Source: an uncultured bacterium
GTDB lineage: Bacteria; Bacteroidota; Bacteroidia; Bacteroidales; Bacteroidaceae
Length of the DNA stretch: 64,000 nt
NCBI GenBank assembly: GCA_905215345.1
Contig: CAJMPR010000004.1
Coordinates: forward strand, 248,001 to 312,000
Direction of reading: 5' to 3'
Shown: piece by piece, positions 16,800-24,867 of the stretch
Position numbering within the stretch: the stretch's first letter is position 1
How the letters are laid out: the number at the start of each line of letters is the position of its first letter
The notes under the pieces: generated by a model
What the model saw: only the letters and a program-made list of their open reading frames with translations
Databases searched by the model: none
What the model was told of the DNA's origin: nothing
Position numbers and translations under genes: made by a program

Positions 16800-18173
16800 A
16801 TGTTTGCTAAGGAAACGTATATGCAGCGTCGGGCCCTGCTGAAGAAAATGATTGGCTCGGGAGTATTACTGTTCTTGGGTAATGATGAACAGGGGTTGAA
16901 CTATGAAGATAACGCTTTCTGCTATCGTCAGGATTCCACCTTCTTATATTATTTTGGTTTGCCGTTTGCCGGTTTGTCGGCAATTATCAATATTGATGAG
17001 GACAAGGAAATTATTTTTGGAGACGAACTTACTATTGATCATATCGTCTGGATGGGTACGCAACCTACCCTTAAAGAAAAAAGTGAGCGGGTAGGCATAA
17101 AAGAAATTCGTCCTTCCTCTGAAATCGTGAGTTATTTGCATAAAGTGGTGCAAAAGGGGCAGACTGTTCATTATCTTCCGCCTTATCGTGCCGAGCATAA
17201 ATTGAAACTGATGGATTGGTTGGGCATCCCGCCTGCACGTCAGGAGGGTTCCGTTCCATTTATTCGTGCAGTGGTGGCACAGCGTAATTATAAGTCGGCC
17301 GAAGAAATTGAAGAAATCGAAAAAGCATGTAATGTAACTGCCGATATGCACATTACAGCCATGAAAGTGCTTCGTCCGGGAATGTATGAATACGAGGTTG
17401 TTGCGGAAATGAACCGTGTAGCCGAGTCAAATAATTGTGAGCTTTCTTTTGCCACCATTGCTACTGTTAACGGTCAGACTTTACATAATCATTATCATGG
17501 TAATAAAGTAAAGCCGGGAGATTTGTTCCTGATAGATGCTGGTGCGGAACTTCCATCAGGATATTGTGGTGATATGTCTTCTACTATTCCTGCTGACAAG
17601 ACTTTTACTCCTCGTCAGCGTGCCGTTTATGAAATTCAAAATGCCATGCATCTGGAATCGGTAAAAGCATTGCGTCCGGGTATCCCTTATATGGATGTGT
17701 ACGATTTGTCTGCCCGTGTCATGGTAGAAGGAATGAAAGCGTTGGGTTTGATGAAAGGAAATGCGGATGATGCGGTACATGAAGGAGCACATGCGTTGTT
17801 TTATCCCCATGGTCTTGGGCACATGATGGGACTGGATGTACATGATATGGAAAATCTTGGCGAACTTTGGGTGGGTTATGCCGGTCAGCCCAAGAGTACG
17901 CAGTTCGGTCGTAAAAGTCAGCGTCTGGCTATTCCTCTGGAACCTGGATTTGTGCATACCGTTGAGCCGGGAATTTATTTTATTCCCGAACTGATAGACC
18001 TTTGGAGAGGTGAGAGGAAATTCAAAGATTTCATCAATTATGATAAAGTAGAGGAATATCGTAATTTTGGCGGTATTCGTAATGAAGAGGATTATCTGAT
18101 TACTGAAACCGGTGCACGTCGTTTAGGTAAGAAGATACCGTTGACACCGGAAGAAGTGGAAGCTCTGAGGTAG
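16800..18173 (+). CDS. pepP: Xaa-Pro aminopeptidase (M24B)
   Basis: 457 residues. It removes the N-terminal residue from peptides with Pro at position 2, using two divalent metals. The N-terminal aminopeptidase P domain (about 10-140) includes RRALLKKMIGSGVLLFLGNDE and the YYFGLP segment. The M24 pita-bread domain (about 165-450) has the metal ligands in order: LIDAGAE (Asp), CGDMSSTIP (Asp), HGLGHMMGLDVHD (His), VEPGIYF (Glu) and, near the C-terminus, GIRNEEDYLIT (Glu). It is cytoplasmic with no signal peptide. An internal Met at 16821 is an alternative start. A hairpin repeat begins at the stop codon. Confidence 0.92.
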   Translation: MFAKETYMQRRALLKKMIGSGVLLFLGNDEQGLNYEDNAFCYRQDSTFLYYFGLPFAGLSAIINIDEDKEIIFGDELTIDHIVWMGTQPTLKEKSERVGIKEIRPSSEIVSYLHKVVQKGQTVHYLPPYRAEHKLKLMDWLGIPPARQEGSVPFIRAVVAQRNYKSAEEIEEIEKACNVTADMHITAMKVLRPGMYEYEVVAEMNRVAESNNCELSFATIATVNGQTLHNHYHGNKVKPGDLFLIDAGAELPSGYCGDMSSTIPADKTFTPRQRAVYEIQNAMHLESVKALRPGIPYMDVYDLSARVMVEGMKALGLMKGNADDAVHEGAHALFYPHGLGHMMGLDVHDMENLGELWVGYAGQPKSTQFGRKSQRLAIPLEPGFVHTVEPGIYFIPELIDLWRGERKFKDFINYDKVEEYRNFGGIRNEEDYLITETGARRLGKKIPLTPEEVEALR

Positions 18174-18244
18174 TTGATAGATGATAGTTGATAGTTAGCT
18201 GTGCTATTATGCTGCATAGTAACTATCAACTATCACCTATCAAC
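18173..18244 (+). repeat. Intergenic hairpin of TTGATAG units with conserved loop
   Basis: 25-bp arms (18173-18197 and 18220-18244) with one mismatch. The loop GCTGTGCTATTATGCTGCAT matches the loop of the hairpin at 31167-31224. It lies between convergent genes and starts in the stop codon of the peptidase. Confidence 0.85.
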
Positions 18245-18247
18245 TCT

Positions 18248-19753
18248 TTAAGCATGCAATTCTAATACAAATCTTGTTCCTTTGGTGTAGCTGCTGTCCA
18301 ATGTCAGGTTACCGTTCATCTTGGTGGCAATGAGCGAACAGATGGGTAATCCTAATCCATCACCTTGTGTTAGATCTTTCACCTCAGTGAAAGGTTTGAA
18401 TATGTTTTCCCGTTGTTCTTCGGGTATACCGCAACCGGTATCGCTGATAATAAATTGATGCGTATGTGCTCCGCGCTTTTTGAAATCCAACCAGATTTTT
18501 CCATCGGCAGGAGTGTATTCGGCTGCATTTTCCAACAGGTGCAATAATATGCGTTCCAGATGTTCGGGATTTATTTTGATATTGAGTTTTGGAGCATTTA
18601 CGGTAAGGGTAACATTCTCTTGTACTTTTCCTTTAATCTTGTCCATGATACTTTCACAAAAGGTCAATACGTTCTTTTCTTGCATCTCATAGGGCTCTGA
18701 CAAGCTGTTTTCCAACTCGGATAGTTCTTGGATATGGCCGGCAAAAATATGCAAGGCCCGTACTCCCGGTAACTTGGAATCAAGAGTATCCAAGGTCGGC
18801 TCCATCTGAGCGGATATGTTTTGTATAAACTTGGTTTTTAATTCATTGTGCTCGTTAGCGATACTGATTGCTTTTTTCTGTTTGCGAGTCAGTATGATAA
18901 AGCGTAGTAATATGACAGCTCCCAATATCAATGCGGCGGCCAGAATAGCTGCCAGGACGCAAAGTCCTATTATGATGTATTGTTTGGCAGAAAGAGAGTC
19001 GTCTTTATCTTGAATAGTAGTCAGACTTTCATCGTATTTTCTTTTTAGAACGTTAAGTTCATCCTGTGCGGTAAGTGCTTTGACCGAGTCAGTCCAGATG
19101 ATGTACTTATCATAAGTACGCTCTACCAATCCGGCATTGTTTGCCTGACGGGCAATACGTATCAGGGTTTTGTAACATTCATCAACCTTGGCATAATTCT
19201 TTTGTTGCTTATATTGTTCTATCAGTTTCTTGAATGCGGCATCGCCCTGTGAGTTCATACCGAAAGTATAATAATAATTAGCTTGGGTATAAAGAAGGTC
19301 GTTACTTAAAGAATCATTACGGGCTGCCTTTGTTGTTTCTTCCAATCTGTTCAGTTGTTCTTTGGCACGAACAGGGTTTTTAGTATTGACGTATATTTGT
19401 AAACGTTCCTTGTTGATGCGAAAGCGTAAGTCGGGAAGACTCTTTTTCAGCTTTTGCTCACCTGTCTCTACCAATTGCTCGGAACCGCGTAACAGTTCAA
19501 AGGCTTCTTTGTAATAGTTTTCCCGATGGTAAAGGGCGCTTGCATTCACACCGCATTCTACGGCTTCGGCATATTTCTCTTGCGAGGCATAGGCGTTATA
19601 AGCCTGTAAAAATAGATAGCGGGCTTTGATATATTCTTTTTTTGCAAGGTTTTCTTGCGCTTGTTTCATCAGTTCGTCAGCACGGTTTTGTGCATAGGCT
19701 TGTGTACAGAGGCATAAAAAGGCCAGAAAAAGTATTGAAATTAATTTCTTCAT
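18248..19753 (-). CDS. TPR sensor histidine-kinase-like protein lacking the phospho-accepting His
   Basis: 501 residues: signal peptide (1-21, ending AYAQ), TPR-type helical repeats in the periplasm (about 25-245), one transmembrane segment (about 258-285), then a cytoplasmic dimerisation helix and HATPase domain (about 390-500). In the dimerisation helix the usual F-x-x-N-x-S-H-E is FIQNISAQME, so the phospho-accepting His is Ala315. The ATP-binding boxes look intact: N box HLLENAAEY, G1 DTGCGIP, G2 GDGLGLPIC. It may bind ATP but cannot autophosphorylate in the normal way, so it may be a scaffold or regulator of another kinase. No response regulator is adjacent. It has a -7 box at 19781-19788. 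Confidence 0.82.
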   Translation of the reverse strand: MKKLISILFLAFLCLCTQAYAQNRADELMKQAQENLAKKEYIKARYLFLQAYNAYASQEKYAEAVECGVNASALYHRENYYKEAFELLRGSEQLVETGEQKLKKSLPDLRFRINKERLQIYVNTKNPVRAKEQLNRLEETTKAARNDSLSNDLLYTQANYYYTFGMNSQGDAAFKKLIEQYKQQKNYAKVDECYKTLIRIARQANNAGLVERTYDKYIIWTDSVKALTAQDELNVLKRKYDESLTTIQDKDDSLSAKQYIIIGLCVLAAILAAALILGAVILLRFIILTRKQKKAISIANEHNELKTKFIQNISAQMEPTLDTLDSKLPGVRALHIFAGHIQELSELENSLSEPYEMQEKNVLTFCESIMDKIKGKVQENVTLTVNAPKLNIKINPEHLERILLHLLENAAEYTPADGKIWLDFKKRGAHTHQFIISDTGCGIPEEQRENIFKPFTEVKDLTQGDGLGLPICSLIATKMNGNLTLDSSYTKGTRFVLELHA

Positions 19754-19780
19754 TATATATTAGTTTTCATTATCTGCTTA

Positions 19781-19788
19781 CAAAGTTA
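19781..19788 (-). promoter_or_regulatory. -7 element of the TPR kinase-like gene
   Basis: The minus strand reads TAACTTTG, 27 bases before ATG 19753. No clear -33. Confidence 0.5.
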
Positions 19789-19826
19789 AGACATTCTTTT
19801 GTAGATTGTATGCAGAAATTCATAAA

Positions 19827-21500
19827 TTAATATTTAAAACTGCTGCCACCCAAAAACTCTCTTAATAGGGATGTCGGTGGAATTTCCTTGTCTTGTATGG
19901 GTACGAAATATTTAATAAACTTCATCAGGCGATAGGCTTCTGCGTATTCCGGACAGTTCCGAGGTACACTGGTGAGTATCGGTTCGGCATGGCAACGTAG
20001 TACGGCAAATTCGAACAATAAAGCGGAATTAAACATCACGTCTGCATTTTCCTGATAAGGGAATATCCATTTATCTTCACCGGCACGCACACTGGGCCAA
20101 CGCGAGATGGTTTCTTGTGCCGAATATCCCCGGTAATTGAAGTCGCGGATGATACGTCGTAGCAAGCGATTGTCGGTGGTGGGAATCCAGTTATGGTCGT
20201 CCAGGGAAATAGTTGTTAATGCAGAAACGTAAATTTTATATTTGTTTTCTGCCGGAATTTGCGGAGTGAGTTCGGGATTCAGTGCATGAATGCCTTCCAA
20301 TATGAGAATGGTGTGTTTGTCAATCCGTAATTTATCCCCTTTGTACTCTTTCTTGCCCAGTGTAAAATTGAAACGGGGTAGTTCCACCTCTTCACCGCGT
20401 AATAAGGCTTGCAACTGGTCATTGAAAAGTTTGAGGTCGAGTGCATAGAGAGACTCATAGTCATAATTACCGTTTTCGTCACGTGGGGTATCTTCGCGAT
20501 CTACAAAATAATTATCCAGTGAAATAGGATAAGGGCGTAATCCGTTAGTCATTAGTTGTACGGAAAGTCGTTTACTGAAGGTGGTTTTCCCAGATGAGGA
20601 AGGACCGGAAATCAGGACAAGTTTTACCCGGTTTCCATTTTCTCCCCGGTGATATATTTCATCGGCTATTTGGGCAATCTTCTTTTCTTGCAGAGCTTCC
20701 GCTACATTTATCAGGTCTGTGGCATGCCCTTCTTCACAGGCAAGATTGAAATCGCCTACATTACTTAATCCCATAATATAGTTCCAACGTAAATGCTCTT
20801 TGAAGACATCGAGCATTTTCTCCTGTTTTACAACTTCTTCCAGTACGGTCGGGTTGTCTTTATTAGGGATGCGCAGCAATAAACCATCATAGTATTTTAC
20901 GATGTCGAACAGTTTGATATAACCGGTACTGGGCAATAAGTTGCCGTAATAGTAATCTACTGTATCTCCTAATGTATAGTAATAAGTGTATATGGAACCA
21001 GACGTTTCCAGCAATTTTACTTTGTCATTCATTCCTCGTTCACTGAATACCCGCACGGCTTCGGTGGTGTGGCATTCCGTACGGCGGAACGAAATATCTT
21101 CGTCGATTATTTCCTGCATGCGTTTCTTGATGGCAGCTACATCTTCCAGTTCGATGGGGCGTCCGATGCGAAGATTACAGAAATAACCTTTGGATACAGG
21201 ATGCTCTACGAAAAGCTTTCCTTCCGGAAAAAGTTCATTAACAGCCTTGTAAAGAACAAAGCAAAGAGAACGGACATATGTGCGCATTCCGGAAGAATCA
21301 CGCACATCCAGAAACTCTATATCTTTATTATTGTATACACGGAAATTTAAACCTTCGGAACGATTATTTACTTTGGCACTGACGACTTGATAAGGAAAAT
21401 TAAGATTAAAACCGTAATAAATATCCAAAAGTGAGCTTCCGATAGGGAATTCTTTATAAATATTATTATTTTTGCAACAAATTTGTAACATGTGTTTCAT
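19827..21500 (-). CDS. Nucleoside (uridine-type) kinase with ThrRS-like N-terminal domains
   Basis: 557 residues from ATG 21500 (MKHMLQICCKNNN). Residues about 1-65 look like a TGS-type domain and about 65-230 like the tRNA_SAD second-additional domain, both borrowed from threonyl-tRNA synthetase-type proteins (HTTEAVRVF, YFCNLRIG). Residues about 280-500 are a uridine-kinase/phosphoribulokinase-like P-loop kinase with Walker A GPSSSGKTTF, a DNYF substrate loop and EGIHALNP. The kinase half probably phosphorylates a nucleoside. What the editing-like N-terminus does is unclear. It is divergent from the Na/Pi symporter. Confidence 0.85.
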   Translation of the reverse strand: MKHMLQICCKNNNIYKEFPIGSSLLDIYYGFNLNFPYQVVSAKVNNRSEGLNFRVYNNKDIEFLDVRDSSGMRTYVRSLCFVLYKAVNELFPEGKLFVEHPVSKGYFCNLRIGRPIELEDVAAIKKRMQEIIDEDISFRRTECHTTEAVRVFSERGMNDKVKLLETSGSIYTYYYTLGDTVDYYYGNLLPSTGYIKLFDIVKYYDGLLLRIPNKDNPTVLEEVVKQEKMLDVFKEHLRWNYIMGLSNVGDFNLACEEGHATDLINVAEALQEKKIAQIADEIYHRGENGNRVKLVLISGPSSSGKTTFSKRLSVQLMTNGLRPYPISLDNYFVDREDTPRDENGNYDYESLYALDLKLFNDQLQALLRGEEVELPRFNFTLGKKEYKGDKLRIDKHTILILEGIHALNPELTPQIPAENKYKIYVSALTTISLDDHNWIPTTDNRLLRRIIRDFNYRGYSAQETISRWPSVRAGEDKWIFPYQENADVMFNSALLFEFAVLRCHAEPILTSVPRNCPEYAEAYRLMKFIKYFVPIQDKEIPPTSLLREFLGGSSFKY

Positions 21501-21583
21501 GATGTCTTTTTTTGGAGTGATTAATACGTTAAATATAAGACATAATAACAAATAGCACAAAGAAACACTTTAATTAATTAAAG

Positions 21584-23281
21584 ATGGAATATTCTTTTTA
21601 TGATTTTTTAAAGTTGCTCGGTTCGTTGGCTTTATTCCTCTACGGAATGAAAATAATGAGTGAGGGGCTTCAAAAATTTGCGGGGGACAGATTGCGAAGA
21701 ATCTTGACCGCTATGACGACCAACCGGGTTACCGGAGTTTTAACAGGTGTGCTTATTACAGCATTAATCCAGTCCTCTTCTGCTACTACCGTAATGGTTG
21801 TAAGTTTTGTGAACGCCGGGCTACTGACATTATCCCAATCTATCGGCGTTATTATGGGAGCCAATATCGGTACTACGGTTACTGCATGGATTATTTCGGC
21901 ACTCGGTTTTAAAGTCGATATTGCAGCCTTCGCACTTCCCCTCTTAGCTTTTGGTATTCCTCTCCTCTTCTCTCAAAAAAGTAATCGTAAATCTATCGGT
22001 GAATTTATATTTGGTTTTGCTTTCTTATTTATGGGGCTTTCTTATTTGAAGAATAATGCTCCTGACTTAAGCCAGAATCCTGAAATGTTGGCTTTTGTGC
22101 AAGACTATACCGATATGGGATATATATCCATACTTCTTTTTGTGCTTATAGGTACTATATTGACTATGATAGTGCAGGCCTCTGCGGCTACGATGGCTAT
22201 TACTCTTATTATGTGCGCGAATGGATGGATTAGCTTTGAATTGGGCGCAGCACTTGTGTTGGGTGAAAATATTGGGACTACAATTACCGCTAATCTTGCG
22301 GCATTGACTGGTAACACGCAGGCAAGGAGGGCTGCATTGGCGCATTTGGTATTTAATGTATTCGGTGTAATATGGGTATTATGTCTGTTTGTTCCTTTCA
22401 CTCGGGGTGTGTCTTGGTTTGTAGACAACATGATGGGAACAAATGATCCGGCTGTTGCAGTATCGTTTAAATTATCTGCCTTCCATACTTGTTTTAATAT
22501 CTGCAACGTTTTAATATTGATTTGGTTTGTGAAATTGATAGAACGTACAGTTTGTGCTATTATACCTCAAAAAGAGCAGGACGAAGAATATCGGTTACGC
22601 TTTATTACAGGTGGTATGCTTTCTACGGCAGAACTTTCTATCTTGCAGGCAAGTAAAGAGATTCATCTGTTTGCTGAGCGTACGCACCGCATGTTTGGAA
22701 TGGTACGTGATTTGCTACATACCGAAAAAGACGATGATTTCAATAAGTTGTTCAGCAGAATAGAGAAATATGAGAATATCAGTGATAGTATGGAACTGGA
22801 AATTGCCAATTATCTGAATCAGGTATCGGAAGGACGTTTGAGTTCCGAGAGTAAGTTGCAGATACGTGCCATGCTTCGTGAGGTCACTGAAATAGAGAGC
22901 ATCGGGGATAGTTGCTATAACCTGGCACGCACTATTAACCGTAAACGCCAGATTAATCAGGATTTTACGGAAAAGCAATACGAACATATCCATTTCATGA
23001 TGAAGTTGACAGACGACGCCCTTTCACAAATGATTGTTGTAGTAGAGCGTACTGAACATCAAAGCATTGACGTAAACAAGTCATTCAATATAGAAAACGA
23101 AATCAATAATTATCGTAACCAATTGAAGAATCAGAATATTCTGGATGTTAACAACAAGGAATATGATTATCAGATGGGGGTGTATTATATGGATATTATC
23201 GGTGAATGCGAAAAGCTGGGTGACTATGTGGTAAATGTAGTAGAAGCCAGCAGTGATATAAAAGAGAAAAAGGCATCTTGA
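21584..23281 (+). CDS. Na+/phosphate cotransporter family protein with PhoU-like domain
   Basis: 565 residues. The N-terminal 320 residues have about eight to ten membrane segments and two inverted Na/Pi repeats. The Q-S-S-S motifs are present: ALIQSSSATTVMVVSFVNAGL and, in the second repeat, VQASAATMAITLIM, each followed by GANIGTT or GENIGTT. The C-terminal 220 residues form helices typical of a PhoU-like domain (LREVTEIESIGDSCYNLART). The protein imports phosphate with Na+, and the tail may regulate it. It starts 83 bases from the divergent nucleoside kinase and ends at a hairpin repeat. Confidence 0.9.
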   Translation: MEYSFYDFLKLLGSLALFLYGMKIMSEGLQKFAGDRLRRILTAMTTNRVTGVLTGVLITALIQSSSATTVMVVSFVNAGLLTLSQSIGVIMGANIGTTVTAWIISALGFKVDIAAFALPLLAFGIPLLFSQKSNRKSIGEFIFGFAFLFMGLSYLKNNAPDLSQNPEMLAFVQDYTDMGYISILLFVLIGTILTMIVQASAATMAITLIMCANGWISFELGAALVLGENIGTTITANLAALTGNTQARRAALAHLVFNVFGVIWVLCLFVPFTRGVSWFVDNMMGTNDPAVAVSFKLSAFHTCFNICNVLILIWFVKLIERTVCAIIPQKEQDEEYRLRFITGGMLSTAELSILQASKEIHLFAERTHRMFGMVRDLLHTEKDDDFNKLFSRIEKYENISDSMELEIANYLNQVSEGRLSSESKLQIRAMLREVTEIESIGDSCYNLARTINRKRQINQDFTEKQYEHIHFMMKLTDDALSQMIVVVERTEHQSIDVNKSFNIENEINNYRNQLKNQNILDVNNKEYDYQMGVYYMDIIGECEKLGDYVVNVVEASSDIKEKKAS

Positions 23282-23282
23282 G

Positions 23283-23358
23283 AGTGATTAGTGATTAACA
23301 ATTAGTGATTTATACGGGAGGCTAACCGTTTATCACTAATTGTTAATCACTAATCACT
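23283..23358 (+). repeat. Intergenic hairpin of GTGATTA units
   Basis: Perfect 27-bp arms (23283-23309 and 23332-23358) are built from AGTGATT units, with a 22-base loop containing CGGGAGGCTAACCG. It lies between the convergent symporter and rubredoxin genes and touches both ends. Confidence 0.85.
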
Positions 23359-23361
23359 AAA

Positions 23362-23520
23362 TTACGCTTTTTCAAACTCCTCTTTGCCTACTCCGCATAA
23401 TGGGCAAACCCAATCATCAGGGATGTCTTCAAACGCAGTTCCCGGTTCAATTCCATTTTCCGGATCACCTTTTTCCGGATCATAAACATATTCGCAAACA
23501 GTGCAAATGTACTTTTCCAT
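23362..23520 (-). CDS. Rubredoxin
   Basis: 52 residues, shorter than most gene callers list but complete. It is an iron-sulfur electron carrier with one Fe bound by four Cys. The two family loops are present: ICTVCEYVYDPEKGDP (Cys6, Cys9) and DDWVCPLCGVGKEEF (Cys39, Cys42), with the usual aromatic residues around them. It probably passes electrons in peroxide or oxygen defence in this anaerobe. The partner is not in the window. It is convergent with the Na/Pi symporter gene, with the hairpin repeat between. Confidence 0.95.
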   Translation of the reverse strand: MEKYICTVCEYVYDPEKGDPENGIEPGTAFEDIPDDWVCPLCGVGKEEFEKA

Positions 23521-23595
23521 AATTATCTTCGATTAAATTTCTTCTTTAAAAACAATTAAAATCCCCTTTTTGTTTAGAGTTTAAGCAAAAAAAGA

Positions 23596-23603
23596 TAAAT
23601 TTG
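23596..23603 (+). promoter_or_regulatory. -7 element of PAS histidine kinase
   Basis: TAAATTTG, 27 bases before ATG 23631. A TTTG at 23569-23572 is 23 bases upstream, slightly long for a -33. Confidence 0.5.
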
Positions 23604-23630
23604 TTGTCTTAATGCTTAAAGCTAATCTTT

Positions 23631-24779
23631 ATGGAGATGACCGACAAACTCTTCCGTGCAATCATGCGGAATATCCATGCATATGTCTTGCTGATAGATC
23701 GTGATTTTACTGTGTTCTATACTAATTATTATGATATAACCGGGATGGCTAAACCCGTTGAACCACAACGGGTAGGTGATTTATTGCGATGTAATAATGC
23801 ATTGACGTCTCTTAAAGGGTGTGGTACGCATGAAATGTGTGCGCAATGCCCGGTAAGAAATACTATTGAGAAAACTTTCCTTTCCAGACAAAGTTTTACT
23901 GACCTGGAAGCTGTATTGAACGTAAGGGGATGTGAGAATAAGGTTGAAGAATGTGATGCTCATATTTCCGGTGAGTTTATGCAGATAGAAGGCAGAGATT
24001 GTATGGTGATAACCGTACATGATATTACCCTCTTAAAGCATGTAGAAGTAGAACTACAAAAAGCACGGGAGAAAGCGGAGCAAGCCGACCGTTCCAAGTC
24101 TGCCTTCCTGGCAAATATGAGCCATGAGATACGTACGCCTTTAAATGCAATTGTCGGTTTTTCCGAGTTGTTGGCTTCTGCTTCCTCGGAAGAGGAGAAA
24201 ACGCAGTTTATGGAGATTGTACGCACTAATAACGAGTTGTTGCAGCAATTGATAGCCGATATACTTGACTTGTCAAAGATAGAGGCGGGAACATTGGAGT
24301 TTGTTTATTCTGATGTAGATATGAATCAGTTGATGTTTGATATAGAGCAACTGTTTCGGATGAGGCTGGCTGAAGAAGGTTCTAAACTCGAGGTGATTCG
24401 GGAAACTCCTTTAAAAGAATGTGTTATACAGGCAGATAGGAACAGGGTAGCGCAAGTCATTTCCAATTTTATGACGAATGCTATGAAATTTACCGAACAG
24501 GGTAGTATTACTTTGGGATATAAATCCGATGAAAAAGAGTTGTATGTTTATGTAAAAGATACAGGAAGTGGTATTCCTAAAGAGAAGTTAGGGAAGATAT
24601 TTGACCGCTTTATTAAGCTGGAACAGGAGAAGAAAGGTACCGGACTCGGACTTTCTATCTGCCAGACAATCGTTCATAAATTGGGTGGTGAGATTGGTGT
24701 GGAATCAGAAGTAGGGGTCGGTTCTACCTTTTGGTTTACTTTACCTTGGAAGTCAGAATTAATTAAAGAAAAGCAGTGA
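23631..24779 (+). CDS. PAS-domain sensor histidine kinase (soluble)
   Basis: 382 residues, no membrane segment. The N-terminal PAS domain (about 8-140) holds a Cys cluster (LRCNNALTSLKGCGTHEMCAQCPVR, and RGCENKVEEC), which hints at metal or redox sensing. A coiled coil leads to HisKA, with phospho-accepting His165 in FLANMSHEIRTPLN. The HATPase domain (about 275-375) has the N box FMTNAMKFTEQ, G1 DTGSGIPKE and G2 GTGLGLSICQTIVHKLGG, all intact. There is no receiver domain or adjacent response regulator. It is an orphan kinase upstream of the Ca2+ ATPase, whose own promoter follows it. Confidence 0.88.
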   Translation: MEMTDKLFRAIMRNIHAYVLLIDRDFTVFYTNYYDITGMAKPVEPQRVGDLLRCNNALTSLKGCGTHEMCAQCPVRNTIEKTFLSRQSFTDLEAVLNVRGCENKVEECDAHISGEFMQIEGRDCMVITVHDITLLKHVEVELQKAREKAEQADRSKSAFLANMSHEIRTPLNAIVGFSELLASASSEEEKTQFMEIVRTNNELLQQLIADILDLSKIEAGTLEFVYSDVDMNQLMFDIEQLFRMRLAEEGSKLEVIRETPLKECVIQADRNRVAQVISNFMTNAMKFTEQGSITLGYKSDEKELYVYVKDTGSGIPKEKLGKIFDRFIKLEQEKKGTGLGLSICQTIVHKLGGEIGVESEVGVGSTFWFTLPWKSELIKEKQ

Positions 24780-24832
24780 CCTTGTAAACCTATAAAAAGA
24801 TTTAATATCATTCGGTATACGGAATATTGTTG

Positions 24833-24840
24833 TATTTTTG
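24833..24840 (+). promoter_or_regulatory. -7 element of the P-type ATPase
   Basis: TATTTTTG, 28 bases before the chosen ATG 24868. It rules out the earlier TTG start at 24838. Confidence 0.55.
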
Positions 24841-24867
24841 CAATTCAAATTAAATCTTAAGACTTGC

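Noticed and set aside
23362..23520. Non-coding gap between symporter and kinase
   Set aside because: The minus strand encodes a complete 52-residue rubredoxin with all four Cys.
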